A stretch of DNA of 48,566 nt, from NCBI GenBank assembly GCA_023402275.1, contig JAEXCH010000019.1:1-48566 (forward strand), written 5' to 3'. Each line of letters opens with the position of its first letter. Position 1 is the first letter of the stretch. The DNA is from Methanobacteriota archaeon (GTDB lineage Archaea > Thermoplasmatota > Thermoplasmata > Methanomassiliicoccales > Methanomethylophilaceae). The notes under the pieces were generated by a model, which was given only the letters and a program-made list of their open reading frames with translations, was not told the DNA's origin and did no database searches. Below are positions 14,946 through 24,149 of this stretch, piece after piece. The translations under genes were made by a program, and so were the position numbers.

Positions 14946-16040
14946 GTGAATGAACGCTCGCGACATCTGGATGATTTAAAAGACAGTGCTTTGTTATATA
15001 GTAAAAGCCCTCCCAAATTCATGACCATTCTTGTGATTGTCATTCTAGTGTCTTTAATCGCAACCGTGGCTGTAGCAGATGTAAAACAAAAATCAGAAAG
15101 CGTTCATAGTGTGGGTGTAATACATTCAGACAGCAAATATTATGTTATGTCGCCTTACAGCGGGGAGATTGGCGATATTTATATCAAAGAAGGGCAAGTA
15201 ATAGATGATGGCGACAATTTGATTACTATTGGTTCAGCGGACTTTGAAGCCCAACTGGAGATGTATACAAAGCTTACAGATTATTACTGGGGAATCCTTG
15301 GAGGGTATGTCATAATGCATGAACATGTCAAAAATTATGATATAAATAAAAACGTTAAAGAAAATTATGGGAACAGCAATCCATTTGATGCTAATTCTGA
15401 TCGGATAATGTATGTCTCATATGAGGCCTTTCTGCGCCAGATGGCAGGTATCATAGCAGATGACACAAACACACTGATAGAAAATAGACAACTTTTTTTG
15501 GACCAGTCTTTGATGAGTTGTAATCAGATGGTACTTCAGCATGAGCCTGCATACAAACAGGCTCTCGGGCAGAAAGAATATTTTCAGACCCTTGTGGATA
15601 ACCACACAATAGTCGCAAAATCGAGTGGCATAGTTCATTTTGAAATGATTTTAAATAAGGGCATGGTTGTATCAGCTGGTACATTGCTATTTTCTATATC
15701 TGGTGTATCCTCTGATAATAGTGCAGATGTCAGTCTCCAGATTCCAGCGGCATATCGCCCATATTTATTTGAAGGTTGTCTCGTTCAGATGGAAGTAGCC
15801 GGGCATCCAAGCCAAACATATGGAAAACTGAACGGCAGGATATCAGAAATTTCAAGTGACAGCACGGTTGACTCAAATGGAAATGTGTGGTTCGTTGTGA
15901 CAGTAAAAATCGATGATGCCACGCTCGACGGAAAGGCTGGTTCAGTGCAGGTAGTTAATGGTATGATTGTATCTGCATCGATTATTTACAACGAATCCAC
16001 GTGGTTGGATTGGATTGTAAAAGGACTAGGGTTCAAATGA
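14946..16040 (+). CDS. HlyD/LcnD-like bacteriocin secretion accessory protein
   Basis: 364 residues from GTG 14946 with GGAGG 8 nt upstream. One N-terminal helix (about 24-46, FMTILVIVILVSLIATVAV) is followed by a lipoyl-like half motif (YYVMSPYSGEIGDIYIKEGQ), a helical hairpin region (about 95-225), the second lipoyl half (AKSSGIVHFEMILNKG) and a beta-barrel-like C-terminal part. In Gram-positive class II systems the equivalent protein (LcnD/MesE type) works with the C39 ABC exporter. In Gram-negatives the family bridges to the outer membrane. An archaeon has one membrane, so the Gram-positive mode fits. Its stop overlaps the exporter ATG. Confidence 0.85.
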   Translation: MNERSRHLDDLKDSALLYSKSPPKFMTILVIVILVSLIATVAVADVKQKSESVHSVGVIHSDSKYYVMSPYSGEIGDIYIKEGQVIDDGDNLITIGSADFEAQLEMYTKLTDYYWGILGGYVIMHEHVKNYDINKNVKENYGNSNPFDANSDRIMYVSYEAFLRQMAGIIADDTNTLIENRQLFLDQSLMSCNQMVLQHEPAYKQALGQKEYFQTLVDNHTIVAKSSGIVHFEMILNKGMVVSAGTLLFSISGVSSDNSADVSLQIPAAYRPYLFEGCLVQMEVAGHPSQTYGKLNGRISEISSDSTVDSNGNVWFVVTVKIDDATLDGKAGSVQVVNGMIVSASIIYNESTWLDWIVKGLGFK

Positions 16041-18295
16041 AAAAAAATATTTTAGTAAGACAGCACGACTCTACAGATTGCGGGGCCGCTGTGCTTGCTA
16101 TGATTTGCCTCTATTATGGGAAAGAGGTCACTCTCACTAGTCTCAGAGATGCTTGTGGAACAGACGTTCTTGGCACAAATATAGAAGGGTTATGCAAGGG
16201 TGCAAAAAAACTGGGGTTGGAAACCAAGCCAATACGAATATCAGATGAAGAATTTATAAAGGGGGAATTTACGACTCCTGCAATATGTCACACCGTTACA
16301 AGAGATGGGGGCCAACATTATGTTGTTCTTACAAAATTGAGCAAAGAAAGCGTAATAATCTTAGATCCCGCAGTCGGAAAACGAAAACTGCAATTTGAAG
16401 ATTTCTTAAAGGAATTTAACAACATTCTTATCTTGATTAAACCTTCATCCAAGTTTGAAGCTTCAAAAATTGATAAGAGGTCTTTATTCTCCAGACTCAT
16501 GAGCCTGATTCTTGCTCAGAAGGGGCTTTTTATAACAACAATTATTGCCGGACTTCTTATAACTATTTTGGGCATTATATCATCTTTCTTTAATAAGTTT
16601 CTTATCGATGAAATATTACCTTTCGGTCTGAAAGATCAGCTTTTCACTCTCGTATTGATTTTCGTTATAGTAGCGCTGACAAACATCGCACTCAGCGCCG
16701 TTAGGCAACACATCATCCTACATTTGTCTCAGAAGATAAGCATACCGCTTATGTTAGGATACTATTCACATATATTCAACCTCCCAATGAGATTCTTCGG
16801 CACCAGGAAGACAGGAGACATAATAACTAGATTTCAGGATGCCGGAACAATAGTGTCTGTCGTATCGGGAATAATATTGACGCTTATTCTTGATATAATA
16901 TTCGCAATAGTGACTGGTGTCGTGCTCTACCTGATTAATCCGTCTCTGTTTGGGGTTATACTCTTATTTACACTAATAAGTGTAGTTTTGGTGTATATTT
17001 TCAGGCAACCATACAAAAAAATTAACCGTGAACAAATGGAGGCAGCGGCGTTGTTAAATTCAACAACTATAGAGTCGCTCAGAGGTATCGAAACAGTCAA
17101 AAGCAACGCCGCAGAAGAAGATGCAATGGACAACATTGAAAAACGATTCATAAGAAATTTGCGCATTGCATATAGAGCTAATGTACTTTCCAACTATCAG
17201 CAGGTGGTTTCTTCATCTATATCCATGATTGGTGGTTTATTGATCATGTGGCTCGGTGCTGTATATGTAATTGATGGACAAATAACGCTTGGAACTCTTA
17301 TGGCGTTTTCCTCCTTGACAGGGTTCTTCATGGGGCCCATTGGTAGATTGGTCAACGTACAATTCCAGATACAGGAGGCGGACATTGCACTTAAAAGACT
17401 TAGCGAAATTCTTGATGTCGAAGAAGAGAGCGAGATTCACACAGGAAAAAGCATACCCGAGACTCTCTTTGGGGGCATTTCGATTAAGGGTTTGAGTTTT
17501 AGATATGGTTTCAGGAAACATATTTTATCTGATCTGTCGCTTGAAATTGCGGGAGGAGAAAAAGTAGCTCTTGTCGGAGAAAGCGGGTGCGGAAAGACAA
17601 CTATTTGTAAAATACTTATAGGTCTTTGGACCCCCGAAAGTGGGGGAATAAACATCGCAGGGTATGACCTTGAAGAGTTAGATATACATTCTTACAGAAA
17701 AAGGGTAGCGTATGTCCAACAAGAGGTTGAGCTATTTAGTGGGACAATAACTGAGAACATGCGTCTCTCGGTCCCTTTCGCAACGGATGATGACATACGG
17801 GCCGCATGCGACATGGCAGGATGTTTAGATTTTATAGGCAGACTTCCTTCCAGATATGATACATATCTCGAGGAAGCGGGCGCCAACCTTTCAGGAGGGG
17901 AAAAACAGCGCATAGGGCTTGCGAGAGCATTTTTAAAGAGGCCGGAGATATTGATTCTGGATGAGGCCACAAGTAATTTGGATTTTATATCCGAGGCGAA
18001 GGTTTATGATACCTTGTTCAGCAAGAAGCTGAAATGCACTACAATAATTGTGGCGCACAGACTCTCTACAATAAGAAGATGCGACCGAATATTCATGATG
18101 GCAGATGGGAAAATTGCAGAGGCTGGAACACATGATGAACTAATTGCATTGCATGGACTGTACTGTAAGTTGTGGAATAGTCAAGTTGGCAATGATATAA
18201 GTCAATCAGAGATTGATTGTTCTGGAATTAACTCCCATGATGTTGATGGTCCCGACAAAGAAAGTAAGGATGATTCTTTTATTTCGTATGGTTAA
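16037..18295 (+). CDS. bacteriocin-processing ABC exporter with C39 peptidase domain (PCAT)
   Basis: It cleaves a double-glycine leader and exports the mature peptide. From ATG 16037 (overlapping the accessory protein stop) it has 752 residues. An N-terminal C39 peptidase domain carries Gln9, Cys15 (RQHDSTDCGAA), His94 (GGQHYVVL) and Asp110 (ILDPAVG): a complete catalytic set. The six-helix membrane domain covers about 150-440. The nucleotide-binding domain has Walker A GESGCGKTT (514-522), signature LSGGEKQ (618-624), Walker B with Asp642/Glu643 (LILDEATSNLD) and switch His674. All residues for cleavage and ATP hydrolysis are present, so it should be active. Its obvious substrate is the GG-leader protein encoded divergently. 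Confidence 0.93.
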   Translation: MKKNILVRQHDSTDCGAAVLAMICLYYGKEVTLTSLRDACGTDVLGTNIEGLCKGAKKLGLETKPIRISDEEFIKGEFTTPAICHTVTRDGGQHYVVLTKLSKESVIILDPAVGKRKLQFEDFLKEFNNILILIKPSSKFEASKIDKRSLFSRLMSLILAQKGLFITTIIAGLLITILGIISSFFNKFLIDEILPFGLKDQLFTLVLIFVIVALTNIALSAVRQHIILHLSQKISIPLMLGYYSHIFNLPMRFFGTRKTGDIITRFQDAGTIVSVVSGIILTLILDIIFAIVTGVVLYLINPSLFGVILLFTLISVVLVYIFRQPYKKINREQMEAAALLNSTTIESLRGIETVKSNAAEEDAMDNIEKRFIRNLRIAYRANVLSNYQQVVSSSISMIGGLLIMWLGAVYVIDGQITLGTLMAFSSLTGFFMGPIGRLVNVQFQIQEADIALKRLSEILDVEEESEIHTGKSIPETLFGGISIKGLSFRYGFRKHILSDLSLEIAGGEKVALVGESGCGKTTICKILIGLWTPESGGINIAGYDLEELDIHSYRKRVAYVQQEVELFSGTITENMRLSVPFATDDDIRAACDMAGCLDFIGRLPSRYDTYLEEAGANLSGGEKQRIGLARAFLKRPEILILDEATSNLDFISEAKVYDTLFSKKLKCTTIIVAHRLSTIRRCDRIFMMADGKIAEAGTHDELIALHGLYCKLWNSQVGNDISQSEIDCSGINSHDVDGPDKESKDDSFISYG

Positions 18296-18624
18296 GCGTA
18301 GGCATAGTTTACTTTATGTGTTTTCTTTATTGAAAAGTTCGACTTTTTCTGTGTTGTAACCTGACTTTGATAGTGGCCCACTGATCGATTTTGAGAAAGG
18401 AATAATTTGACAGTTGAATCCTGACATTGACAATTGATGTCGTGAGATATTGAGAATTGACAAAAATTGACAGCAGAGCCTCCGCTGTTTCCGATGTGGA
18501 ATTCGTACTCGATTCGAAAGTTTCCGAGGAGGCTTTCAGCCCCACGGAACCTTGTCCGGAGGCGGTTTGAGGCCTAATGTCAGAGAGTCTTCGGTCCGAA
18601 GTTGGAGAATATGCGCCCTTTCTC
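18296..18624. other. non-coding or degraded stretch after the exporter gene
   Basis: About 330 bp without a credible gene. It contains several close copies of the short motif ATTGACA (18400-18475) and a GCCTCC/GGAGGC inverted repeat around 18478-18535. A minus-strand frame of 129 codons crosses it but is Ser/Thr-rich, has no ribosome site and overlaps the transposase remnant, so I do not call it. It is probably debris from mobile elements. Confidence 0.35.
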
Positions 18625-18909
18625 TTACCTGCTCCCAGAATCACAGTTAGTGTCAAATTTTCCAAGGAACGGATTATGGTTCTTGTTGAAAAATCTCGAT
18701 AGATTATCATGTTCAAATCTTATCATCGATACCATCATCTGAGCAAGGAAACATATTGTGGGAATACCTTTTCCGAATCGTCTGACTATACTCTTAATGG
18801 GAACATATCGATATGGCTCTTGAGGGAATCGATAAGCGTCTCGGCAGTGTCCCTTTTACGATAGATGTTGAACAATTCAAACTTTGTTGATCCCTTGAAC
18901 TCTAGATCT
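18625..18909 (-). pseudogene. remnant of a DDE transposase C-terminus (IS4/IS1634-like)
   Basis: The minus strand from 18907 reads EFKGSTKFELFNIYRKRDTA and then ETLIDSLKSHIDMFPLRV up to a stop at 18786. After a shift of frame it continues as IPTICFLAQMMVSMIRFEHD and NLSRFFNKNHNPFLGKFDTN, ending at 18625. The YRKRDTAE helix, with its catalytic-type glutamate, and the hydrophobic FLAQMMVSMIR helix are the C-terminal part of IS4-group transposases. The N-terminal catalytic part is missing, so this is a decayed copy. It directly abuts the next remnant. Confidence 0.65.
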
Positions 18910-18926
18910 TAAAAAAATCTCTATCT

Positions 18927-19857
18927 TCATTGGAAAGGCTTCCTGACATAAGGTAACACATCCTCTCCCATATCTACTAGTTTACCTTGGGCCGTGAGTG
19001 TACATTCTATGAGGGGATTTCTTATCCCTCTCAACACCATATCAGATATCCTGAGGGTGCCGTCCTTCTTCCTTACTCTCGATGTCTCTATCCTTGCCGG
19101 TTCTATGTTCCTTACGGAATGAATGCCTTTACGCCCAGTCTCTCACGGATCTCCACATGCACATACTCTGCATCATATCCCTTGTCTGCGATGATGGAAG
19201 CTATACTGAATCCGCTTCTGGTGAGATCGTCTATCAGGAATGTCATCCTCTTCACATCAGCATGGTTGGAATCCACACAATCGCATGCCAGTATCATCTT
19301 CGTATCCGTATCTACCGCCAACGATGCCTTGGAGAATCCCTTTCTCACGCCGTTCGCATAGGTTATGTCGGAACCCATCTCCCTCAATCTCTTCACGAAA
19401 TGCCTCGAAGCGTTGGAACAGGAGAATCCCGTCGCATCCACGGCCACTATCATATCCGGGCCGCATAACATATGCGCCATCACCCATAACACCCGATCTA
19501 ACAACCCCGTATCCAATCTCTTCGAGAACTTCACTAGTGTGGAATGATCCGGGACCCGCCCCCTCCATACCTTGAACGATGATAACATCGAACACAACTC
19601 CCTGAAAGAAACATCCAGATATTGCTTCAAGGCCAACAATCCTATCTTCAACCGATCATCGTACAACCGATTGCTGAATTCCGAGAATACTTCGGAATCC
19701 CCAATCCTTCCAACACCATCACCGTTACCTTGATAATGCGACCTATCCTATCCCTTTTGGAGGATGACCTCCTTCTGCGCATGCTATTCCCATCCCGGGG
19801 ATACCTTTCTTGAACAGCTAAGTGCCCCCGTGGGAGCAAAATGTCAGAAGGAGTCAA
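18927..19857 (-). pseudogene. frameshifted IS5-family transposase
   Basis: Three consecutive minus-strand frames give one transposase. The N-terminal part (from about 19857 or 19782) reads RRRRSSSKRDRIGRIIKV. A shift near 19680 leads to the main frame (YDDRLKIGLLALKQYLDVSF, the catalytic VAVDATGFSCSN and IIADKGYDAEYVH). A second shift near 19112 leads to RNIEPARIETSRVRKKDGTL, ending at 18927. The two catalytic aspartates (DATG, ADKGYD) are intact in the middle piece, but two frameshifts make the gene inactive unless frames are shifted in translation. Together with the neighbouring remnant it marks the right flank of the bacteriocin island. Confidence 0.8.
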
Positions 19858-19986
19858 TCCTTTTCATTAGGGTTTCACCAGAGCACTTTAATTTATGCAA
19901 AGCAATATTGAATTCATCACTGACATCCAGAGGACACACTAGTGAATTTTTTATCATTAGAAATTTCAATTTTTGGTAGAGTTCAT

Positions 19987-20301
19987 CTATTCTTTGCTTA
20001 TATTCTGTGCATACTTGTCTAAGGTTACCAATAAAACTGTTATGATCGACAATACAAAAATAAGTCCAACATTCACAATAATGTTTGTATAAATTGCATC
20101 ATCCATAACAAGTATTGCAGAAATGCATGCGATAGCTGTCATCAATAGTAAAATGAAAAAAATAATTTTCTTTTTCAGTGGAAAACTGTTCCACGAGCTT
20201 TTAAAACATCCTCTGATCCGATCAATTAACCAACATATGATTGCGATCATTGAGATCAATGCAACAATAGTTATTAGATAGATAAGAAGATAGCTTTCCA
20301 T
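19987..20301 (-). CDS. small membrane protein, three predicted helices
   Basis: 104 residues from ATG 20301 with GAGG about 9 nt upstream. Hydrophobic segments are at about 5-25, 43-63 and 72-94, with a basic loop between the first two (RIRGCFKSSWNSFPLKKK). It is AT-rich like the island to its left and very different in codon use from the ATP synthase genes. There is no family I recognise. It could be another immunity-type protein or an ordinary lineage-specific membrane protein. Confidence 0.6.
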   Translation of the reverse strand: MESYLLIYLITIVALISMIAIICWLIDRIRGCFKSSWNSFPLKKKIIFFILLLMTAIACISAILVMDDAIYTNIIVNVGLIFVLSIITVLLVTLDKYAQNISKE

Positions 20302-20661
20302 AGATTATACCTCGATTCACAACCACTATGGGTCTCTCTCAGGAGTCTAGCTACGGGTTTCATAATTAACTACATTTCCAACCCCTTGAAATATTTCTCT
20401 ACGAAATGGGAACGGGTCGATTTCTCAATCATTATCCTACACTGAAGAGAAGAATATCTTTCGGTTATCTATGTGAATCCTTCCGGAGAGGTTTCTATAT
20501 CGGAAAGTTCTAATTCAGTCTGGCTCTTATCGTTCAGTGCACATACACAGATTTTCTTATGTATGTCTAATTGCCAATGGATCTCATGGTCTCTTGCCTC
20601 TTTTATTTGCATACTATAGATACAAGAGACCACTTCTAAGGGAAATTGTTTATGAGTGCTG
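20302..20661. other. intergenic stretch with one strong inverted repeat
   Basis: 360 bp with no gene I can support. The notable feature is a perfect 10-bp inverted repeat, TGGTCTCTTG at 20587-20596 and its complement at 20623-20632, with a 26-nt loop. It lies about 30 bp past the end of the 305-aa surface protein and could be its terminator or a regulatory site. Confidence 0.4.
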
Positions 20662-21579
20662 TTACGGCTTCTCTTTTAGTACGAACGAAAGTGTCATTCC
20701 CGCAGATGTCATATCGAACTTATATATGATCTTGGATTCACCATTTACGTAGAACTTCCATGTGCTGCCGTCTATTTCTGTAAGGGTCCATATTCCGACA
20801 TCCACTTCTCCGTCTATCGTATCAGTGAGTTTAGCGGTCTGTCCACTGTCAACGGCCTCATCGGGGAGTCCTTGGGGATTGTTACACAAGGTGTAGTATT
20901 TTCCTCCGGAGAAGCTGCTGAAATCGTACATCACGCCGAATTTTCCATCAATACAGTCTGCAACGATCTTCACATCTGCGGAAAAGATCAAACTTGTAAA
21001 TGATGCAGAGTACTTGTAGGTCTTGCCGACATCACCTGACTGCTTGTATTGCTTCTGCCATACAAGATCGTATGCGGTAAGGTCCTGGACCTCCTCCATA
21101 CCAAGTGTTGTGGCCTCATTCCTGTATGTAAGTCCGGTGGACGGATCGGCATATGACTTCACATCGGATCTTGCACCCTGGGTCTGTACAGTATATTCCC
21201 ATATCTCCAGTGTCTTCTTTCCGTCCATCGTATCCATTTCGATCGTGCCGGTCTTCTTGGCACCCTCTATTTGGGATTTCGAACTGAGTTCGTATACGGT
21301 CATCTCACCTTCTATGCCCGCATATGTCAATGTTGCTTTTACGAAATAGTCATCTGCACTTTGGCCGACTATGATCTGTCCCATGGTTGCGACCTTCTCA
21401 TCATTTTGGCTTATGTCATATGTGAAGGCGGTCCCAGGCCCCCATGTCTCTTCCTCATTCTTATCGGAGAGGACCAAGTACACCGCGGCAGCGGCCACTA
21501 TCACTATCGCAACTACTGCGATGACGGCAATGGTGCTTACGCCGGCTCTGTTTCTTTTGATACCCTTTATTGAATACAT
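20662..21579 (-). CDS. membrane-anchored extracellular protein, function unknown
   Basis: 305 residues from ATG 21579 with GAGG upstream. A short basic start (MYSIKGIKRNRAGVSTIAVI) runs into one long hydrophobic helix to about residue 38, resembling a pilin-like or uncleaved signal. The rest is a soluble, beta-rich domain of about 265 residues with many Thr, Tyr and Gly and two cysteines (VADCIDG, YTLCNN) that could form a disulfide. There is no catalytic motif. It is likely displayed on the cell surface. Confidence 0.7.
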   Translation of the reverse strand: MYSIKGIKRNRAGVSTIAVIAVVAIVIVAAAAVYLVLSDKNEEETWGPGTAFTYDISQNDEKVATMGQIIVGQSADDYFVKATLTYAGIEGEMTVYELSSKSQIEGAKKTGTIEMDTMDGKKTLEIWEYTVQTQGARSDVKSYADPSTGLTYRNEATTLGMEEVQDLTAYDLVWQKQYKQSGDVGKTYKYSASFTSLIFSADVKIVADCIDGKFGVMYDFSSFSGGKYYTLCNNPQGLPDEAVDSGQTAKLTDTIDGEVDVGIWTLTEIDGSTWKFYVNGESKIIYKFDMTSAGMTLSFVLKEKP

Positions 21580-21685
21580 CCAATAACCTCATTAGGGGAT
21601 TACCCTTGATTTCAATAGAGTTAAGTTTAAATAAAAATATATGCGAATTGGATAGATAGGTTTGATGATCAGTCACGAGGATTGG

Positions 21686-22012
21686 TTAGGGCAATTTTCG
21701 TAATAGATAATAATATGTTGCAAATAGGAATAATCCTATAATCATTATGCCGAATGCAAACATTTGTACAGATTGGATCTCTTCGCTGGTAAAATCATTA
21801 AAGAGCCATATAACAATGAAAGCCACCGCAATAACTGAAATCGAGACCCATATAGGGGTAAATGATTTTTCAAAAAGGGGTTTTACATCTATTTCTGAAG
21901 GTTCAGATTTAGCACTCGAGATGATCCGTCTGAAGGTGATGGCGAGGCTTAGAATTATTGCCAATGATAACACTATCATCAGTACACATAGTAATATCGA
22001 AACGTAATTCAA
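21686..22012 (-). CDS. small membrane protein, three predicted helices
   Basis: 108 residues from TTG 22012, chosen for the GAGGAG about 6 nt upstream. Hydrophobic segments are at about 4-26, 53-70 and 84-104, with a charged loop (SSAKSEPSEIDVKPLFEKS) between the first and second. No recognised family. It lies between the surface protein gene and the divergent PH-like membrane protein. Confidence 0.6.
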   Translation of the reverse strand: MNYVSILLCVLMIVLSLAIILSLAITFRRIISSAKSEPSEIDVKPLFEKSFTPIWVSISVIAVAFIVIWLFNDFTSEEIQSVQMFAFGIMIIGLFLFATYYYLLRKLP

Positions 22013-22118
22013 TTTGATCTCCTCTTACAATAATGTCCGACATCATTGATAATAATAATTACTTTGGATGCCATAGTTATAAATGAAGAATGTAGAAAGA
22101 GCATAGGGGAGGTATCTA

Positions 22119-22550
22119 TTGACAAAAGAATATGAGGATGTTGTAAAAGTTTTCAAGACCTCCTATGATAAATTCTCTATGATCGGAATATTGATCATTC
22201 TGGCATTACTTGTGATATTGGAGTTATCCGGATGGTTAACTGGCTCTATCCTGATAATGATCGTTGGAGCTGTTTTGTGCATTCCTCTCTTGATATTACA
22301 GTTGATGTTGATCCTCAGGACCAGATACATAATAACAAATGTGTATCTGATCATTGTATCTCTCGGTTCGAAGGACGAGTTCATTCCCTTGTCGGATATA
22401 CTTCATGCCAAGAAGGTCAAGAGCACAATATCCGCAAAGGCACCCTCGTCTGAAAGAATAGAGCTTACACTGTCTCCAAAAAGAAAGGTCTACATCTCGC
22501 CTAAAGATAGGGACGGATTCTTGGACGCAATTGATCATAAGAAGGTTTGA
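22119..22550 (+). CDS. membrane protein with a bacterial PH-like domain
   Basis: 143 residues from TTG 22119 with GGGGAGG well placed upstream. Two hydrophobic helices (about 20-38 and 42-66) are followed by RYIITNVYLIIVSLGSKDEF and then IPLSDILHAKK, the pattern of bacterial PH-like domains found behind paired membrane helices. It ends in a basic, cytoplasmic tail (SPKDRDGFLDAIDHKKV). Function unknown. It converges on the polymerase gene with only 1 bp between stops. Confidence 0.6.
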   Translation: MTKEYEDVVKVFKTSYDKFSMIGILIILALLVILELSGWLTGSILIMIVGAVLCIPLLILQLMLILRTRYIITNVYLIIVSLGSKDEFIPLSDILHAKKVKSTISAKAPSSERIELTLSPKRKVYISPKDRDGFLDAIDHKKV

Positions 22551-22551
22551 A

Positions 22552-23985
22552 TCACTTTGTGAAATCCATCATCCTTGTTATTCCGGTTCCCAGATTAACG
22601 ACAGGCATTATCGCGGGATTGGGGTTGAAGTTGTGGGCCCTTTGATATTCGGTCTGATCCTGCCACGCGGACGCATTGATTATTTTGATCCCGCGGTAAT
22701 CCATCTTGCCTGCACCATGCACATGGCCTGAGACGAAGATGTCCGGGACCTTCTCGACTATGAGATAATCCTTCTTTTCGGGTGCCATTGCCGTCTTTCC
22801 ACCGTACATCGGGGATAGATGGCGTCTTGTCAGCATCTCCTTCATGACGCTTATTGGATCATCATAAGTAAGCTGCTGGACACTTGATATCCAATCATCG
22901 ATGCTCTTCCCATGATATGAGAGCACTGTCCTCCCCTCTATCTCGATGTTCACGGGATTGCCTGCTAGGATGATATTCGAATCGAATCCCTTTGTGAATA
23001 TCTCATTCAATGCAGGTTGCGGTTCCGCCAATCTCACAGCATCGTGATTTCCCGGCTGCATCACGATCTTTATGTGATCCGGTATATCCTTCAGATATTC
23101 TGCGAGCTGTCCATATTGATCATATATGTCTGTTATGTCCAGTTCCTCTTCCTGCCCGGGGAATATCCCTATTCCGTCGACGACATCTCCGGGAAGTACC
23201 AGATAATCCAGATCCATTTCGTAGGAGTTGGCCTTCAACCAACTCATCATCCTCTTCCATTCGCTCTCAAGGAAGGTGGAGCTTCCTACATGTATATCGG
23301 AAAGGAAAGCGACGTGTGCCACTGAATCTGAAGGCACCCATGCGTTATTCCCCGGTATGTCAGGGCGGTAGATCTTGTCCGCGATGAATAGGTCCCCTCT
23401 TGAGGATGGTTTTCCAGCTATCCCTATGACCTCATCGTTAACGAACATCTCTTTGGAACACGGGGAATCCTTCGATATCAGAACTGTACATGTTCCTGTC
23501 TCATCCTCTACGGTTATTGTGGTATGACCGTTCTTGGTCTCCCTTTTCTCATAGACCATCCCTATGATCTTGGTCTCCCTTCCTAATGAAAGGGCCCTGG
23601 ATATCGGTATCGATGTTCCGAAATCCCTTCTTTTCTCTATCATCCTCTGGAGTGTGAAGAATCTGCTCTTGAAGTAGTTGGCAAAGTCATTGACCTTGCC
23701 TTCGCATGTGGAATCCCCTGTGACGTCCGTTCCCGGGACGATCGAGATGTCAGAGTGTCTCTTGTTCTTGACCGTGATAGGCTTCCTATCAGGTGACACA
23801 ACGACATCCCCGGCAATGAAATCCAGTACATCCTTCTTCTCGATGAACATGGAACTCTCGGATAGCTTTGACAACAATGTGTTGGTGAAGGTCATCGGAT
23901 CGGAGTTTGAGAGTATCATCTCCAAAGCATCGGGAGAGAAGAAAAGGTTCTTCCTTGCTGCCGCATTCAAGACCTCCGACCTCAT
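22552..23985 (-). CDS. polB: DNA polymerase II (PolD) small subunit DP1, 3'-5' exonuclease
   Basis: PolD is the euryarchaeal replicative polymerase. DP1 carries the proofreading exonuclease. It is 477 residues. The N-terminal helical part (1-60) and an OB-fold (about 135-210, IIGMVYEKRETKNGHTTITV) are followed by the calcineurin-like phosphoesterase domain with FLSDIHVGS (Asp230, His232), LPGDVVDG (Asp267), QPGNHDA (312-316) and FVSGHVHG. All metal ligands are present. The catalytic large subunit DP2 is not in this window. The start at 23985 gives the expected N-terminus. Confidence 0.95.
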   Translation of the reverse strand: MRSEVLNAAARKNLFFSPDALEMILSNSDPMTFTNTLLSKLSESSMFIEKKDVLDFIAGDVVVSPDRKPITVKNKRHSDISIVPGTDVTGDSTCEGKVNDFANYFKSRFFTLQRMIEKRRDFGTSIPISRALSLGRETKIIGMVYEKRETKNGHTTITVEDETGTCTVLISKDSPCSKEMFVNDEVIGIAGKPSSRGDLFIADKIYRPDIPGNNAWVPSDSVAHVAFLSDIHVGSSTFLESEWKRMMSWLKANSYEMDLDYLVLPGDVVDGIGIFPGQEEELDITDIYDQYGQLAEYLKDIPDHIKIVMQPGNHDAVRLAEPQPALNEIFTKGFDSNIILAGNPVNIEIEGRTVLSYHGKSIDDWISSVQQLTYDDPISVMKEMLTRRHLSPMYGGKTAMAPEKKDYLIVEKVPDIFVSGHVHGAGKMDYRGIKIINASAWQDQTEYQRAHNFNPNPAIMPVVNLGTGITRMMDFTK

Positions 23986-24149
23986 AGGAATTCCCTATGC
24001 ATACTCTGTTTTAAACCTTTTTTGACCATCTTTTTTGTTGAGTAGGATCGGTGCATCATCTCTTTAAGGATCATACGGGCGTTTGATGGATCATCAATTG
24101 AAACCAGATATAAAGGGAGTTAAATATTCACAACACCTGCCCGGTTTTC

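Noticed and set aside
18400..18475. Repeated ATTGACA motifs considered as a CRISPR or iteron array
   Set aside because: The copies are only about 7 bp, irregularly spaced, and without spacers of constant length. No CRISPR array is visible anywhere in the window.
18327..18716. 129-codon minus-strand frame after the exporter gene
   Set aside because: Ser/Thr-rich, no ribosome site, and overlaps the second frame of a transposase remnant that makes protein sense.
19987..20325. Similar leader (CGAGGTATA before ATGGAAA) on the 104-aa membrane gene and on the bacteriocin precursor, suggesting co-regulation
   Set aside because: GAGGTAT-like ribosome sites also precede unrelated genes here (for example at 22110 and 6552), so the likeness may be only a shared ribosome site.
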